Of a stretch of DNA of 64,000 nucleotides, positions 1 to 10,929 are shown in pieces. The notes below the pieces were generated by a model that saw only the letters and a program-made list of their open reading frames with translations, was not told where the DNA came from and searched no databases. The DNA is from Pseudomonas sp. A34-9. Its GTDB lineage: Bacteria; Pseudomonadota; Gammaproteobacteria; Pseudomonadales; Pseudomonadaceae. The stretch lies in NCBI RefSeq assembly GCF_029543085.1, contig NZ_CP119967.1, forward strand, positions 5,835,001 to 5,899,000. The letters run 5' to 3'. The first letter of the stretch is position 1. Each line of letters starts with the position of its first letter. The position numbers were made by a program, and so were the translations under genes.

Positions 1-977
1 GGCAGATCATCCGGCAACTCGCCATCTTTCATACGGTTACCCGCTGCACGATGAGCATTGGCCGCCGCCTCTTCACCGTGGAAGCGCGCAACGATCTCTT
101 CAGCCAGCTTGATTTTGACGTCGCGCGGATTGGCGCCAGCCTCTACATCGGAACGCAACGCATTGATCTCATCCATCGAGCGGAAGCTCAGCAGCTCGAA
201 GTAACGCCACATCAATGCATCCGGAATCGAAACCAGCTTGCTGTACATGACACCCGGCGCTTCTTGAATGCCGACATAGTTGCCCAACGACTTGGACATC
301 TTCTTCACGCCATCCAGACCTTCAAGCAGCGGCATGGTCAGAATGCACTGCGCTTCTTGACCATAACCGCGCTGCAGTTCACGCCCCATCAGCAAGTTGA
401 ACTTCTGATCAGTGCCACCCAACTCCACATCCGCGCGCAGAGCCACCGAGTCGTAACCCTGAACCAGCGGATAGAGAAACTCGTGAATAGCGATTGGCTG
501 GTTGGTCGTGTAGCGCTTGTCGAAGTCATCACGCTCAAGCATGCGCGCGACGGTGTACTGCGAAGTCAGACGAATGAAGTCCGCCGGCCCCATCTGATCC
601 ATCCAGGTGGAGTTGAATGCAACTTCGGTTTTCGCCGGATCAAGAATCTTGAACACCTGAGTCTTGTAGGTTTCGGCGTTTTCCAGAACCTGCTCGCGAG
701 TCAGCGGAGGACGAGTGGCGCTCTTGCCGCTTGGATCACCGATCATCCCGGTGAAGTCCCCGATAAGGAAGATCACTTGATGCCCCAGCTCCTGGAACTG
801 ACGCAGCTTATTAATAAGCACGGTATGACCCAGGTGCAGATCCGGAGCGGTCGGATCAAAACCAGCCTTGATACGCAGCGGCTGGCCGCGCTTGAGCTTC
901 TCGATCAGCTCGGACTCGACCAATAGTTCTTCCGCACCACGTTTAATCAGCGCTAGCTGCTCTTCAACCGACTTCAT
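1..977 (-). CDS. tyrS: Tyrosyl-tRNA synthetase (3' end outside window)
   Basis: Class I aminoacyl-tRNA synthetase that charges tRNA-Tyr in the cytoplasm. Reading the minus strand from the ATG at 977 gives [10 protein letters not shown]..., with the HIGH-type motif HLGH at residues 48-51, a Rossmann-fold [12 protein letters not shown] stretch and an intact KMSKS loop near residue 225. About 325 residues are visible; the C-terminal S4-like anticodon-binding part runs off the left edge. It is the TyrRS type next to mepM-anmK, which is called tyrZ in P. aeruginosa, where a second TyrRS exists. It is divergent from mepM, sharing a spacer of about 210 bp. Confidence 0.95.
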   Translation of the reverse strand, partial: MKSVEEQLALIKRGAEELLVESELIEKLKRGQPLRIKAGFDPTAPDLHLGHTVLINKLRQFQELGHQVIFLIGDFTGMIGDPSGKSATRPPLTREQVLENAETYKTQVFKILDPAKTEVAFNSTWMDQMGPADFIRLTSQYTVARMLERDDFDKRYTTNQPIAIHEFLYPLVQGYDSVALRADVELGGTDQKFNLLMGRELQRGYGQEAQCILTMPLLEGLDGVKKMSKSLGNYVGIQEAPGVMYSKLVSIPDALMWRYFELLSFRSMDEINALRSDVEAGANPRDVKIKLAEEIVARFHGEEAAANAHRAAGNRMKDGELPDDL

Positions 978-1089
978 AACAGACCCGCAAGGCTCAGATT
1001 CAAAGGGAACCAACCATACAAGATCGCGCACCAATTACAAGTTTTGCCCGGCGCACGGACACCAATCCACAGACGTACTGTCTGTAGAC

Positions 1090-1118
1090 TTGCTTCAGAG
1101 ATGATTTGGTTATATTTT
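1090..1118 (+). promoter_or_regulatory. Candidate sigma-70 promoter for mepM-anmK
   Basis: TTGCTT at 1090-1095 is followed 17 bases later by TATTTT (1113-1118), within an AT-rich stretch unlike its surroundings. It lies about 70 bp upstream of the mepM ATG at 1190. Found by eye; no start-site data. Confidence 0.4.
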
Positions 1119-1189
1119 ATACAGTTATTTCATCTTCATCATGTCATTCATCTTTTCCAATTCATCACTTTTCAAAGTCAAAATTACCT

Positions 1190-2608
1190 ATGACCACAGA
1201 ACCGTCTAAAGCGCCCCCGCTTTACCCGAAGACCCACCTGCTCGCCGCAAGTGGAATCGCCGCCCTTCTCAGCCTGGCTCTCCTGGTATTCCCTTCCAGT
1301 GACGTAGAAGCCAAAAAGACGACCCTGAGCCTTGAACTGGAAAGCCCTGCCGAACAACTGACACAAGATCAAGACGCAGCTGACGCAACTCAAGCCACAA
1401 ATGAGCCAGTAACTTCGCCGTTTGCTCAAATCGAAAACAGTAACGAAAAAAACCCGCAAACCGCCGAAGCGGCACCTGCGCCAGCCGCCGAAAAGCCAAA
1501 GTCACCTGGCCATCGTGAAGTCATCGTAGCCAAGGGCGATACGCTGTCGACCCTGTTCGAAAAGGTCGGCCTGCCCGCCGCCTCCGTTCATGAAGTTCTG
1601 GCCAGCGACAAGCAAGCCAAACAATTCAGCCAGCTTAAACACGGCCAGAAACTCGAATTCGAATTGAACCCTGAAGGCCAGCTGACCAGCTTGCACAGCA
1701 AGGTCAGCGACGTCGAAACCATTACCCTGACCAAGAATGACAAGGGTTATGCGTTCAATAGGGTCACCGCAAAGCCGACCGTTCGCACCGCTTACGTCCA
1801 TGGCGTCATCAACAACTCGCTTTCACAATCTGCTGCCCGTGCCGGCCTCTCCCACAGCCTGACCATGGATATGGCCAGCGTCTTTGGCTACGACGTCGAC
1901 TTTGCTCAGGACATCCGTCAGGGCGACGAATTTGATGTGATCTACGAGCAGAAAGTGGTTAATGGCAAATCGGTTGGCAATGGCCCGATCCTGTCTGCCC
2001 GCTTTACCAACCGCGGCAAAACCTACACCGCCGTGCGTTACACCAACAAGCAAGGCAACAGCAGCTACTACACGGCTGACGGCAATAGCATGCGCAAGGC
2101 GTTCATCCGTACGCCGGTGGATTTCGCTCGCATCAGCTCGAAGTTCTCAATGGGCCGCAAGCACCCGATCCTCAACAAGATCCGCGCCCACAAAGGCGTC
2201 GATTACGCAGCGCCACGCGGTACGCCAATCAAGGCTGCCGGTGACGGTAAAGTGCTGCTGGCCGGACGTCGTGGTGGCTATGGCAATACCGTCATCATCC
2301 AGCACGGCAACACCTACCGCACGCTCTACGGCCACATGCAAGGCTTCGCCAAAGGCGTGAAGACTGGCGGTACCGTGAAACAGGGCCAAGTCATCGGCTA
2401 CATCGGCACCACCGGTCTGTCCACCGGCCCGCACTTGCATTATGAATTCCAGGTCAACGGCGTTCACGTCGACCCACTGGGGCAGAAGTTGCCGATGGCT
2501 GACCCGATAGCCAAGGCCGAACGCGCTCGCTTCCTCGCGCAGAGCCAACCGCTGATGGCACGCATGGATCAAGAGAAAGCCACCATGCTGGCTTCGAGCA
2601 AGCGTTAA
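1190..2608 (+). CDS. mepM: M23 family murein DD-endopeptidase
   Basis: Zinc metallopeptidase predicted to cut peptide cross-links of peptidoglycan in the periplasm. An upstream in-frame start exists at 1106, but the ATG at 1190 is preferred because it is followed by a short polar stretch and then a hydrophobic signal anchor (about residues 13-33). That start gives 472 residues. A LysM/OapA-like domain covers about 104-160. The M23 domain has its zinc ligands in H334-xxx-D338 and in HLH at 415-417. anmK follows after 3 bp, so wall cleavage and muropeptide recycling are co-transcribed. The P. aeruginosa protein in this position is MepM. Confidence 0.88.
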   Translation: MTTEPSKAPPLYPKTHLLAASGIAALLSLALLVFPSSDVEAKKTTLSLELESPAEQLTQDQDAADATQATNEPVTSPFAQIENSNEKNPQTAEAAPAPAAEKPKSPGHREVIVAKGDTLSTLFEKVGLPAASVHEVLASDKQAKQFSQLKHGQKLEFELNPEGQLTSLHSKVSDVETITLTKNDKGYAFNRVTAKPTVRTAYVHGVINNSLSQSAARAGLSHSLTMDMASVFGYDVDFAQDIRQGDEFDVIYEQKVVNGKSVGNGPILSARFTNRGKTYTAVRYTNKQGNSSYYTADGNSMRKAFIRTPVDFARISSKFSMGRKHPILNKIRAHKGVDYAAPRGTPIKAAGDGKVLLAGRRGGYGNTVIIQHGNTYRTLYGHMQGFAKGVKTGGTVKQGQVIGYIGTTGLSTGPHLHYEFQVNGVHVDPLGQKLPMADPIAKAERARFLAQSQPLMARMDQEKATMLASSKR

Positions 2609-3703
<1,095 letters not shown>

Positions 3704-3719
3704 TCAACTCGCACACAGC

Positions 3720-3757
3720 AAAACGCCGCAGAACCGTAAGGCTCTGCGGCGTTTTGT
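3720..3757. terminator. Bidirectional terminator between anmK and erpA
   Basis: Stem AACGCCGCAGA / TCTGCGGCGTT with an 8-10 base loop, A-rich on the left and followed by TTTTG on the right. It is placed between two convergent genes, so it can stop transcription from both sides. Confidence 0.85.
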
Positions 3758-3776
3758 TGTCTGTAACGAAAAGCGA

Positions 3777-4127
3777 TCAGATCGAGAACGAAGACCCGCA
3801 ACCACACGTCGTGGTGGCATTCGGGTTTTTGATCACGAAACGCGAACCTTCCAGACCTTCCTGGTAATCCACTTCAGCACCGGCCAGGTACTGGAAGCTC
3901 ATCGGATCAACCACCAGACTCACGCCTTCGCGCTCGACGATCGTGTCGTCATCGGCCACGTCTTCATCGAAGGTGAAACCGTACTGAAACCCTGAACAAC
4001 CACCGCCCGTAACGAATACGCGCAGCTTCAAGCGATCATTCCCCTCTTCATCGACCAGGCTCTTCACCTTGTGCGCAGCACCTTGAGTGAATTGCAAAGC
4101 CGTGGGGGTGAAGGATTCGACGCTCAT
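3777..4127 (-). CDS. erpA: Iron-sulfur cluster insertion protein, A-type carrier
   Basis: Small A-type Fe-S carrier that delivers clusters to apo-proteins, including isoprenoid-synthesis enzymes in E. coli. 116 residues. The three conserved cluster-ligand cysteines are C44 (in GGGCSGF) and C108/C110 (in CGCGSSF near the C-terminus). It is a single gene, convergent with anmK. The product could be confused with IscA or SufA, but the acidic insert and the position beside argC-hemJ match Pseudomonas ErpA. Confidence 0.93.
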   Translation of the reverse strand: MSVESFTPTALQFTQGAAHKVKSLVDEEGNDRLKLRVFVTGGGCSGFQYGFTFDEDVADDDTIVEREGVSLVVDPMSFQYLAGAEVDYQEGLEGSRFVIKNPNATTTCGCGSSFSI

Positions 4128-4251
4128 GCTGACTATCTCCCGGCGTTACGCCGCCATAATGCGTGATGACGCGCATTATCCGCTTGTCCTAGAAAATCGG
4201 TCAACTATTGTTACGGTATATCAATAAAGCCGACGAGCTGTCTGGAATGCA

Positions 4252-4277
4252 AAAAGGCCCGTTTGACGGGCCTTTTC
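4252..4277 (-). terminator. Intrinsic terminator of argC
   Basis: AAAGGCCCGT/ACGGGCCTTT hairpin. Read on the minus strand, the stem is followed by TTTTTGC. It lies about 20 bp past the argC stop codon. Confidence 0.85.
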
Positions 4278-4295
4278 GCTGTGTTGCCGAAAGTG

Positions 4296-5330
4296 TTACG
4301 GCAGCATGCCGGCGTGGGACAAACCGAAGCGCTCATCCAGCCCGAACAGGATGTTCATGTTCTGCACCGCCTGACCCGACGCACCTTTGACCAGATTGTC
4401 GATCACCGACAACACCACCACCAGATCGCCATCCTGCGGACGGTGAACGGCGATACGGCAAACGTTGGCGCCGCGAACACTGCGCGTTTCCGGATGGCTG
4501 CCGGCCGGCATCACATCGACGAACGGTTCGTTGGCGTAACGTTTTTCGAACAACGCCTGCAGATCCACCGAACGATCAACCACGGTCGCGTAAAGCGTGG
4601 AGTGAATGCCACGAATCATCGGGGTCAGGTGCGGGACGAAAGTCAGCCCTACATCCTTGCCCGCAGCGCGACGCAGACCCTGGCGTATTTCCGGCAGGTG
4701 ACGGTGACCTTTGACCGCGTAGGCCTTCATGCTTTCAGACGTCTCGGAATACAAGGAGCCTACGGCCGCACCACGACCAGCGCCGCTGACACCGGATTTG
4801 CAGTCAGCGATCAAACGCGAAGTATCCGCCAGACCGGCTTCCAGCAATGGCAGGAAACCCAACTGGGTAGCGGTCGGATAGCAACCCGGCACCGCGATCA
4901 GGCGGGCCTTCTTGATCTGCTCGCGATTGACTTCCGGCAGACCGTAAACCGCTTCATCCAGCAACTCTGGGGCACCGTGCGGCTGGCCGTACCATTTGGC
5001 CCACTCTTCAGCGTCTTGCAGACGGAAGTCCGCCGACAGATCGATCACCTTGGTGCCCGCTGCCAGCAATTCGCCTGCCAATGCGTGAGCTACACCGTGC
5101 GGCGTGGCGAAGAACACCACGTCGCAAGCGCCGAGGGTCTTGATGTCCGGCACGCTGAAGGCCAGGCCGTCGTAGTGGCCGCGCAGGTTCGGGTACATGT
5201 CAGCCACGGCCAGACCGGCCTCGGATCGGGAAGTGATCACAACCACTTCTGCCTGCGGATGCTGCGCCAACAGACGCAGCAGTTCGACACCGGTGTAACC
5301 CGTGCCGCCGACGATACCGACCTTGACCAT
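4296..5330 (-). CDS. argC: N-acetyl-gamma-glutamyl-phosphate reductase
   Basis: NADPH-dependent reductase of arginine biosynthesis, converting N-acetylglutamyl-phosphate to the semialdehyde in the cytoplasm. The ATG at 5330 gives 344 residues, the family's usual length. An in-frame start 24 codons upstream adds residues not typical of the family. The nucleotide-binding motif GGTGYTG is at residues 8-14 and the catalytic Cys is C150 in VPGCYPT. Monocistronic, with its own terminator. Confidence 0.96.
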   Translation of the reverse strand: MVKVGIVGGTGYTGVELLRLLAQHPQAEVVVITSRSEAGLAVADMYPNLRGHYDGLAFSVPDIKTLGACDVVFFATPHGVAHALAGELLAAGTKVIDLSADFRLQDAEEWAKWYGQPHGAPELLDEAVYGLPEVNREQIKKARLIAVPGCYPTATQLGFLPLLEAGLADTSRLIADCKSGVSGAGRGAAVGSLYSETSESMKAYAVKGHRHLPEIRQGLRRAAGKDVGLTFVPHLTPMIRGIHSTLYATVVDRSVDLQALFEKRYANEPFVDVMPAGSHPETRSVRGANVCRIAVHRPQDGDLVVVLSVIDNLVKGASGQAVQNMNILFGLDERFGLSHAGMLP

Positions 5331-5465
5331 AAACCTGCCCTCAACGAACCCACTGGAAAGCCGTCGATAATAGGGGCCGCGCGCGCCTGCGACAACCGTC
5401 AAGGTGACGTGCGGACGCTCAAGCCTCTACTATCCGGCTTACCGTGAATTAGGGAATAACTAAAA

Positions 5466-5894
5466 ATGCTCTATCTGTGGATCAAAGCGTTTCACATTGT
5501 CAGTGTTGTTTGCTGGTTTGCCGGGCTGTTCTATTTGCCGCGACTGTTCGTTTATCACGCGCAAAGCGAAGACACGATCAGCAAAGAGCGCTTCAGCCTC
5601 ATGGAGCGCAAGCTGTATCGCGGCATCATGGGCCCGGCGATGATTGCGACGCTGATCTTCGGCGGCTGGCTGATTTACCTGAACCCGAGCATTTTCAGCA
5701 TGGGTGGCTGGATTCACGCCAAACTGACCCTGGTCGTGTTGCTGATCGGCTACCACCACATGTGCGGCGCGCAGGTAAAACGTTTTGCCCGTGGCGAAAA
5801 CACCCGCAGCCATGTCTTTTATCGCTGGTTCAATGAAGTCCCGGTTCTGATATTGCTGGCTATCGTAATTCTGGTCGTGGTCAAGCCGTTCTAA
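5466..5894 (+). CDS. hemJ: Protoporphyrinogen IX oxidase, HemJ type
   Basis: Integral inner-membrane protein that oxidises protoporphyrinogen IX to protoporphyrin IX in haem synthesis. 142 residues with four predicted membrane helices and His10 in the first helix, which is a conserved haem-ligand position in the family. The fourth helix ends at the C-terminal VVKPF. It is divergent from argC. The family was long annotated only as a conserved membrane protein (TIGR00701). Confidence 0.88.
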   Translation: MLYLWIKAFHIVSVVCWFAGLFYLPRLFVYHAQSEDTISKERFSLMERKLYRGIMGPAMIATLIFGGWLIYLNPSIFSMGGWIHAKLTLVVLLIGYHHMCGAQVKRFARGENTRSHVFYRWFNEVPVLILLAIVILVVVKPF

Positions 5895-5927
5895 CTTCAA
5901 CAAGAACAGATCTTTGGGGTATTCATA

Positions 5928-6896
5928 ATGTCGCTGCCCGCTTTGCTCGAACAACGTCTGCGTCTGCCTGTGGTAGCCGCGCCGATGTTTCTGATTTCCA
6001 ACCCGGATCTGGTACTCGCCTGCTGCCGTAATGGCGTCGTCGGCAGCTTCCCGGCGCTGAACCAGCGTGAAAGCAGCGGGTTCAAGGCCTGGCTGGAACA
6101 GATCGAAGCGGGACTGGCGGCACTGGATAACCCGGCCCCCTATGCAGTGAATCTTATCGTTCACAACAGCAATCCGCGCTTGCAGGCAGACCTGAACATT
6201 TGCGTCGAACATAAAGTGCCGATCGTCATCACCAGCCTCGGCGCGGTAAAGGAACTGGTCGATGCGGTGCACAGCTATGGCGGTCTGGTCTTCCATGATG
6301 TCACCACTCGCCGGCATGCCGAGAAGGCGGCCGAGGCCGGTGTCGACGGCTTGATCGCCGTGGCGGCCGGCGCCGGGGGCCATGCCGGGACCTGGAGTCC
6401 ATTCGCGCTGATCGCAGAGATCCGTCAGTTCTTCGATAAAACCCTGCTGCTTGCAGGATGTCTTAACCACGGTCATGAAATTCTCGCCGCGCAACTGCTC
6501 GGCGCGGATTTGGCCTACTTCGGTACGCGATTTATCGGTACCACAGAAAGTCATGCGCCTGACGCCTACAAGGAGATGCTGCTGACAGCCAAGGCTGCAG
6601 ACATCATCCATACTCCAGCGGTGTCGGGGGTGCCGGCGAGTTTTATGCGCCAGAGTCTGGAGGCGGCCGGCTTCGATATGGCGGCTTTGCAAGGCAAAGG
6701 CGAAGTGAATTTCGGTGACAAGCTCAAGCCGATCAATGATGAAGCCAAAGCCTGGAAAACCGTGTGGTCCGCCGGTCAAGGCGTAGGGCAGATCGATGAT
6801 CTGCCGAATGTGGATGATTTGATCGCACGACTGGACGCCGAGTATCGCCAGGCGCAGGAACGCGCGGCACAGTTGCCGAAACGCTGGCCACGCTAA
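5928..6896 (+). CDS. FMN-dependent nitronate monooxygenase-like oxidoreductase
   Basis: 322-residue TIM-barrel flavoprotein of the nitronate monooxygenase / 2-nitropropane dioxygenase family. The N-terminal strand LPVVAAPMFLISNP and the FMN-phosphate loop AAGAGGHAG (about residues 145-153) are typical, and SGVPASFMRQ lies near the C-terminal third. Members oxidise alkyl nitronates such as propionate-3-nitronate, but substrates vary and cannot be read from the sequence. It starts about 30 bp after hemJ, so it is probably co-transcribed with it. Confidence 0.85.
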   Translation: MSLPALLEQRLRLPVVAAPMFLISNPDLVLACCRNGVVGSFPALNQRESSGFKAWLEQIEAGLAALDNPAPYAVNLIVHNSNPRLQADLNICVEHKVPIVITSLGAVKELVDAVHSYGGLVFHDVTTRRHAEKAAEAGVDGLIAVAAGAGGHAGTWSPFALIAEIRQFFDKTLLLAGCLNHGHEILAAQLLGADLAYFGTRFIGTTESHAPDAYKEMLLTAKAADIIHTPAVSGVPASFMRQSLEAAGFDMAALQGKGEVNFGDKLKPINDEAKAWKTVWSAGQGVGQIDDLPNVDDLIARLDAEYRQAQERAAQLPKRWPR

Positions 6897-6904
6897 GAAA
6901 AATC

Positions 6905-6930
6905 AGGCCAGCCCCAATGGGCTGGCCTTA
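6905..6930 (+). terminator. Hairpin after the flavin oxidoreductase gene
   Basis: AGGCCAGCCCC/GGGGCTGGCCT-type stem eight bases after the stop codon. The downstream side is only CCTTACAC, so the U-run is weak; it may be an inefficient terminator. Confidence 0.45.
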
Positions 6931-6974
6931 CACTGCTGACCTTTCAATCCATTCGCGACAAGGATGCCTCGGCC

Positions 6975-7925
6975 ATGAGCGAACCCCGTTACAAGATCGT
7001 CTTCGACGGTGCTCTACAGCCCGGTGTCGATCTCACCACTGCCAAACTCAATCTGGCGGATCTGTTCAAAAGCGATGTGACCGCCATTGAGCGCCTGTTT
7101 AACGGCAGCGTCGTCGCACTCAAGCGCGAGCTCTCCCACAGTGATGCTCAAACGTACCTGCAGGCACTGAACAAAACCGGGATCGCTGCGCGAATCGAGA
7201 CGGAAACAGCCATTGAGCTGAATCTGGCCGATGTCCATGAGCAGGCTCAGGTTGTCGCAGAACCTGACTCTCCTTACGCGCCACCTCGCGCCAGCGTCGG
7301 TGAAAATCTGCCGGAGTTCGCCACGCTCAAGCCGTTCAGCGTCGAAGGGCGGATCGGACGCCTGCGTTTTCTGGCCTGGACAATGGTGCTGAGTCTGGTG
7401 ACATTGCCCATTGTCGGCGTGTTCGCCCTGCTGGCTCTGGGGCTGGTCAGCGGTGATTCCACTACCGGCCTGATCATCGGCGGGATCTTCGCGTTTTTCC
7501 TGTTTATCGCTTTCCTGATTGTCAGCATTCTGTTCAGCGTTCAACGCCTGCACGACATCGGTTGGTCGGGTTGGCTCTGGCTGCTGAACCTGGTGCCTTT
7601 CGTGGGTAGCTTCTTTCCGCTGGTGATCATGGTTGTACCGGGCAACACCGGCGCTAATCGCTATGGCCCTCCCCCGCCGGCAAACAGCACTGCAGTAAAA
7701 GTGCTGTGCTCCCTGTGGATCGTGTTCTTCGCGCTGATTTTCGCAGGTGGAATGCTGGGCGGGATCTCGGCGATCCAGCAGGAATACGAAAGCAACCTGG
7801 AAAGCAGCTACGAAAGTGGCTCGGTGACCACTGATGAAGTCGAAGTAGAAGTCGAATCACCCGTGGATTCCGCCGACGAAGCAGCCGAAGCGGCGCAGGC
7901 CCCTGTAGACTCTGCGAAAGAATGA
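6975..7925 (+). CDS. DUF805 membrane protein with an extra N-terminal domain
   Basis: 316 residues. Residues 1-80 form a soluble domain (FDGALQPG..., LNKTGIAARIE). The DUF805 core follows at about 115-235, with the family hallmarks EGRIGRLRF, RLHDIGWSGW and GNTGANRYGP and three hydrophobic helices. A further helix is at about 240-262. The cytoplasmic tail is very acidic, with alternating V and E and a repeated PVDSA. No enzymatic function is known for DUF805. The P. aeruginosa counterpart sits in the same position between the flavoprotein and the SDR. Confidence 0.85.
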   Translation: MSEPRYKIVFDGALQPGVDLTTAKLNLADLFKSDVTAIERLFNGSVVALKRELSHSDAQTYLQALNKTGIAARIETETAIELNLADVHEQAQVVAEPDSPYAPPRASVGENLPEFATLKPFSVEGRIGRLRFLAWTMVLSLVTLPIVGVFALLALGLVSGDSTTGLIIGGIFAFFLFIAFLIVSILFSVQRLHDIGWSGWLWLLNLVPFVGSFFPLVIMVVPGNTGANRYGPPPPANSTAVKVLCSLWIVFFALIFAGGMLGGISAIQQEYESNLESSYESGSVTTDEVEVEVESPVDSADEAAEAAQAPVDSAKE

Positions 7926-7986
7926 ACAGCGCTCCCCGCCGTGACACCCGCGTCGCTGGCGCGGAGCTGTTGCGATGGAGAATTGC

Positions 7987-8775
7987 ATGACCCGTTACGC
8001 TCTGATCACTGGCGCTTCCAGCGGCATTGGCCTGGCCATGGCCGAAGCGCTGGCCCGGCGCGGCCGCAGTTTGATTCTTGTGGCTCGACAGCGTGATCAG
8101 CTGGAAAGTATTGCGATCGAGTTGACCCAGCGCTTCGGCGTCGAGGTGTTGTTCCGCGCCTGCGATCTGGGCGAGCCGCTGCGCTTGTCCGGCTTTTTGC
8201 TGGAGCTGGAAGAAGGCGACCGGCAGATCGACTTGCTGGTGAACTGCGCGGGCATTGGCACCTGCGGCCCGTTTCTCGCGCAGGACTGGATGACCGAGCA
8301 GGACCTGATCGAAGTGAACATCCTCGCCCTCACCCGCCTGTGCCACGCGATCGGCAACAGCATGGCGCTGCAGGGTGGCGGGCAGATTCTCAACGTTGCT
8401 TCGGTGGCCGCGTTCAATCCCGGCCCGTGGATGAGCACTTATTACGCCAGCAAGGCCTATGTTCTGCACTTCTCCGAAGCCTTGCGAGTAGAGCTCAAAC
8501 AGAGTGCAGTGAAGGTTTCGGTGCTTTGCCCCGGGCCGACGCGCACGGCATTTTTCCGTACGGCGCAACTCAACAGCGACAAACTCAAAGACAGCAAATT
8601 GCTGATGAGCCCCGAGGAAGTTGCGCTGTACACCGTCCGCGCCCTCGACAAGAACCGAGCGATCATCATCCCGGGGCGCCGCAACCGCTGGTTCGCCTTT
8701 TTGCCGCGACTCGGTTCGCGCTGGCTTAATCGCACCATTGTCGGCATGGTCAACAAAGCCTATTGCCCGCGCTAA
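7987..8775 (+). CDS. Short-chain dehydrogenase/reductase
   Basis: 262-residue SDR. Its start is the ATG at 7987, which has a GGAG Shine-Dalgarno just upstream; an ATG four codons earlier lacks one. The cofactor motif TGASSGIG is at residues 8-15, an NCAG (NNAG-like) motif follows, and the catalytic YYASK tetrad segment is near residue 155. It resembles SDRs of the DltE/YqjQ type. The C-terminal FAFLPRLGSRWLNRTI may be a membrane-associated amphipathic segment. The substrate is not predictable. Confidence 0.88.
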   Translation: MTRYALITGASSGIGLAMAEALARRGRSLILVARQRDQLESIAIELTQRFGVEVLFRACDLGEPLRLSGFLLELEEGDRQIDLLVNCAGIGTCGPFLAQDWMTEQDLIEVNILALTRLCHAIGNSMALQGGGQILNVASVAAFNPGPWMSTYYASKAYVLHFSEALRVELKQSAVKVSVLCPGPTRTAFFRTAQLNSDKLKDSKLLMSPEEVALYTVRALDKNRAIIIPGRRNRWFAFLPRLGSRWLNRTIVGMVNKAYCPR

Positions 8776-8832
8776 AGAATCCGGATTCAACGCGGTACAC
8801 TCGATTCAGCCCAAACAACGGAGAAAACAGCA

Positions 8833-9171
8833 GTGGATACTCTGTTCACCAAGATCATCAACCGGGAGATCCCGGCCAAGATCATTTACGAAGACGACCA
8901 GGTTCTGGCGTTTCACGACATCGCCCCTCAGGCACCGGTGCATTTCCTGGTGATCCCGAAGAAACCGGTGCGCACCCTCAATGACCTGACCGAAGACGAC
9001 AAGGCACTGGCCGGGCATATTCTGTTCACTGCGCAGCGTCTGGCGCTGGAACTGGGTTGCGAAGAGGGTTTCCGCGTGGTGATGAACTGCAATGAAAAGG
9101 GCGGCCAGACGGTCTACCACATTCATATGCACGTACTCGGTCAGCGCCAGATGAACTGGCCACCGGGCTGA
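8833..9171 (+). CDS. HIT family nucleotide-binding hydrolase (HinT-like)
   Basis: 112-residue histidine-triad protein with the triad H96-x-H98-x-H100 in YHIHMHVLG. It starts with GTG at 8833, served by CGGAGAA eight bases upstream. HinT proteins hydrolyse adenosine 5'-phosphoramidate-type substrates and act as dimers. It begins 57 bp after the SDR, on the same strand. Confidence 0.92.
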   Translation: MDTLFTKIINREIPAKIIYEDDQVLAFHDIAPQAPVHFLVIPKKPVRTLNDLTEDDKALAGHILFTAQRLALELGCEEGFRVVMNCNEKGGQTVYHIHMHVLGQRQMNWPPG

Positions 9172-9189
9172 TCGATCGCACCTCTCTGC

Positions 9190-9275
9190 GTAGGAGCTGC
9201 CGAAGGCTGCGATCTTTTGATCTTTAGAGAACTTACAGCAAGATCAAAAGATCGCAGCCTTCGGCAGCTCCTACA
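9190..9275. repeat. REP pair, family A (inward-facing)
   Basis: TGCGTAGGAGCTGCCGAAGG... and its inverted copy ...CCTTCGGCAGCTCCTACA, separated by about 20 bp. This is a P. fluorescens-type repetitive extragenic palindrome pair. Similar pairs are at 25152, 27695, 31979 and 48755. Confidence 0.9.
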
Positions 9276-9368
9276 TATAAGCCCATCAAGCGTGGCAAAT
9301 GACCCAGCGCAAACCTTCCCCGGCCGATTCGGTTAAACTGGTCGCCGAGATTCTTCCCGGAGGTCAGC

Positions 9369-10016
9369 ATGACTACCCAACGTCACTACTCGCCGATTGA
9401 CCGTCTTCTGCTGCAAGCCGATGCCGCGATGCGTACCCTGCTGCCCTTCAGCGGCCAGCCGTACCGTCCGTCGCCAGCCATCCTGCAGCCGGATACGCAG
9501 ATGAGCGATGAAGACACCCGCCACGTCGCCGGCCTGATGCGCATCAATCACACCGGTGAAGTCTGCGCCCAGGCGCTGTATCAGGGGCAGGCGCTGACCG
9601 CCAAGCTACCGCAAGTGCGCGCGGCCATGGAGCACGCGGCCGAAGAAGAGATTGATCACCTGGTGTGGTGCGAACAGCGCATTCATCAGTTGGGCAGCCA
9701 TACCAGCGTTTTGAATCCACTGTTTTACGGTATGTCGTTCGGAATTGGCGCGGTGGCCGGATTGATCAGCGACAAGGTCAGCCTCGGGTTTGTCGCGGCG
9801 ACCGAGCATCAGGTGTGCAAGCATCTGAACGAACACCTGGAACAGTTGCCGGCTGAGGACGAAAAGTCCCGGGCGATTCTGGAACAGATGCGCATTGATG
9901 AAGAACATCATGCGGAGAGTGCGCTTGAGGCTGGCGGTTTCCGTTTTCCGGCGCCGGTGAAGTTCGGGATGAGCTTGTTGGCCAAGGTGATGACCAAAAG
10001 CACTTATCGGATCTGA
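9369..10016 (+). CDS. coq7: 2-polyprenyl-3-methyl-6-methoxy-1,4-benzoquinone hydroxylase
   Basis: Di-iron carboxylate hydroxylase of ubiquinone biosynthesis that adds the last ring hydroxyl (demethoxyubiquinol step). 215 residues. The four-helix ferritin-like core carries the repeated metal ligand motifs: Glu in [15 protein letters not shown], and later [17 protein letters not shown] ribosome-binding site precedes the ATG. Many gammaproteobacteria use UbiF instead; Pseudomonas uses Coq7. It stands alone between a REP pair and a terminator. Confidence 0.95.
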   Translation: MTTQRHYSPIDRLLLQADAAMRTLLPFSGQPYRPSPAILQPDTQMSDEDTRHVAGLMRINHTGEVCAQALYQGQALTAKLPQVRAAMEHAAEEEIDHLVWCEQRIHQLGSHTSVLNPLFYGMSFGIGAVAGLISDKVSLGFVAATEHQVCKHLNEHLEQLPAEDEKSRAILEQMRIDEEHHAESALEAGGFRFPAPVKFGMSLLAKVMTKSTYRI

Positions 10017-10040
10017 GATCTGTTTGGGTGCTGAGGGCCT

Positions 10041-10066
10041 CATCGCGAGCAGGCTCACTCCTACAG
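10041..10066. repeat. Single REP, family B
   Basis: CATCGCGAGCAGGCTCACTCCTACA, the same sequence type as the pair at 13223-13296; a solitary copy just after coq7. Confidence 0.75.
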
Positions 10067-10085
10067 GGTTCTTTGTTTGAGCAAT

Positions 10086-10122
10086 AAAAAAGGCGATTGT
10101 CCTGAGACAGTCGCCTTTTTTG
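10086..10122. terminator. Bidirectional terminator between coq7 and speD
   Basis: AAAAAAGGCGA/TCGCCTTTTTT hairpin (arm extended by TTGTC/GACAG) between convergent genes. The stem is flanked by A- and T-runs suitable for both directions. Confidence 0.88.
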
Positions 10123-10134
10123 TGCCCGGGAATC

Positions 10135-10929
10135 TTAGGTCGGCATGTTGCGCGCGTAGAAGATTTCGAGCATTTCGTGTTTCACCCGGTCGGTCACCTG
10201 AGCGCGCTGCTCGGAAGACAGGTTGCTGGTGGCGTCGCCGAACAGGTAGTTATCCAGTTCGAAGTTTTTCAGCAGCATTTTGGTGTGGAACAGGTTTTCC
10301 TGGTACACGTTCACGTCGGTCATCTGGTACGCGTCGCGAGTGTCTTCGGAAAGGTAGTTCTGGATCGAATTGATCTCGTGGTCGATGAAGTGCTTGTTGC
10401 CTTCAACGTCACGGGTGAAGCCGCGCACACGATAATCCACAGTCACGATGTCCGAATCGAACTGGTGAATGAGGAAATTGAGCGCTTTCAGCGGTGAGAT
10501 GACACCACAAGTCGACACGTCGATGTCCACACGGAAGGTTGCAATACCGTCGTCCGGATGGATCTCCGGGTAGGTGTGCACCGTGATATGACTCTTGTCG
10601 AGGTGGGCCAGGATAATTTCGGGCAACGGGCCCGGCGATTCTTCGATCTGGCTTTCAGTCGGGGTTACCGGCTCTTCAGAAATCAGAATCGTGACGCTGG
10701 CGCCCTGAGGTTCATAGTCCTGACTGGCAATGTTCAGGATGTTGGCACCAATGATCTCGACAACTTCTGTGAGAATCTGCGTCAGGCGTTTCGCGTTGTA
10801 CTCTTGATTGATGTACTCGACGTAAGCCTGCTGGTCTTGCGGGGTTTCCGCGTAGCAGATGTCATAGATGTTGAAGCTCAAGGTCTTTGTCAGGTTATTG
10901 AACCCGTGGAGCTTGAGTTTGCTTTTCAC
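10135..10929 (-). CDS. speD: S-adenosylmethionine decarboxylase proenzyme
   Basis: Pyruvoyl enzyme that makes decarboxylated SAM for spermidine synthesis. The GTG at 10929, with an AGAGAG ribosome-binding site, gives 264 residues, equal to the E. coli enzyme; longer in-frame starts add non-conserved residues. Self-cleavage is expected between K112 and S113 in LDKSHITVH, and Ser113 becomes the pyruvoyl group. Monocistronic, convergent with coq7. Confidence 0.95.
   Translation of the reverse strand: MKSKLKLHGFNNLTKTLSFNIYDICYAETPQDQQAYVEYINQEYNAKRLTQILTEVVEIIGANILNIASQDYEPQGASVTILISEEPVTPTESQIEESPGPLPEIILAHLDKSHITVHTYPEIHPDDGIATFRVDIDVSTCGVISPLKALNFLIHQFDSDIVTVDYRVRGFTRDVEGNKHFIDHEINSIQNYLSEDTRDAYQMTDVNVYQENLFHTKMLLKNFELDNYLFGDATSNLSSEQRAQVTDRVKHEMLEIFYARNMPT

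Noticed and set aside
51..926. 291-codon plus-strand frame over tyrS
   Set aside because: The minus strand encodes TyrRS with HIGH and KMSKS motifs across the same interval.
9190..9275. REP pairs read as CRISPR repeats or as strong terminators
   Set aside because: Copies are inverted pairs scattered over the window, with no regularly spaced direct repeats or unique spacers. No U-run follows, so intrinsic terminator activity cannot be claimed.
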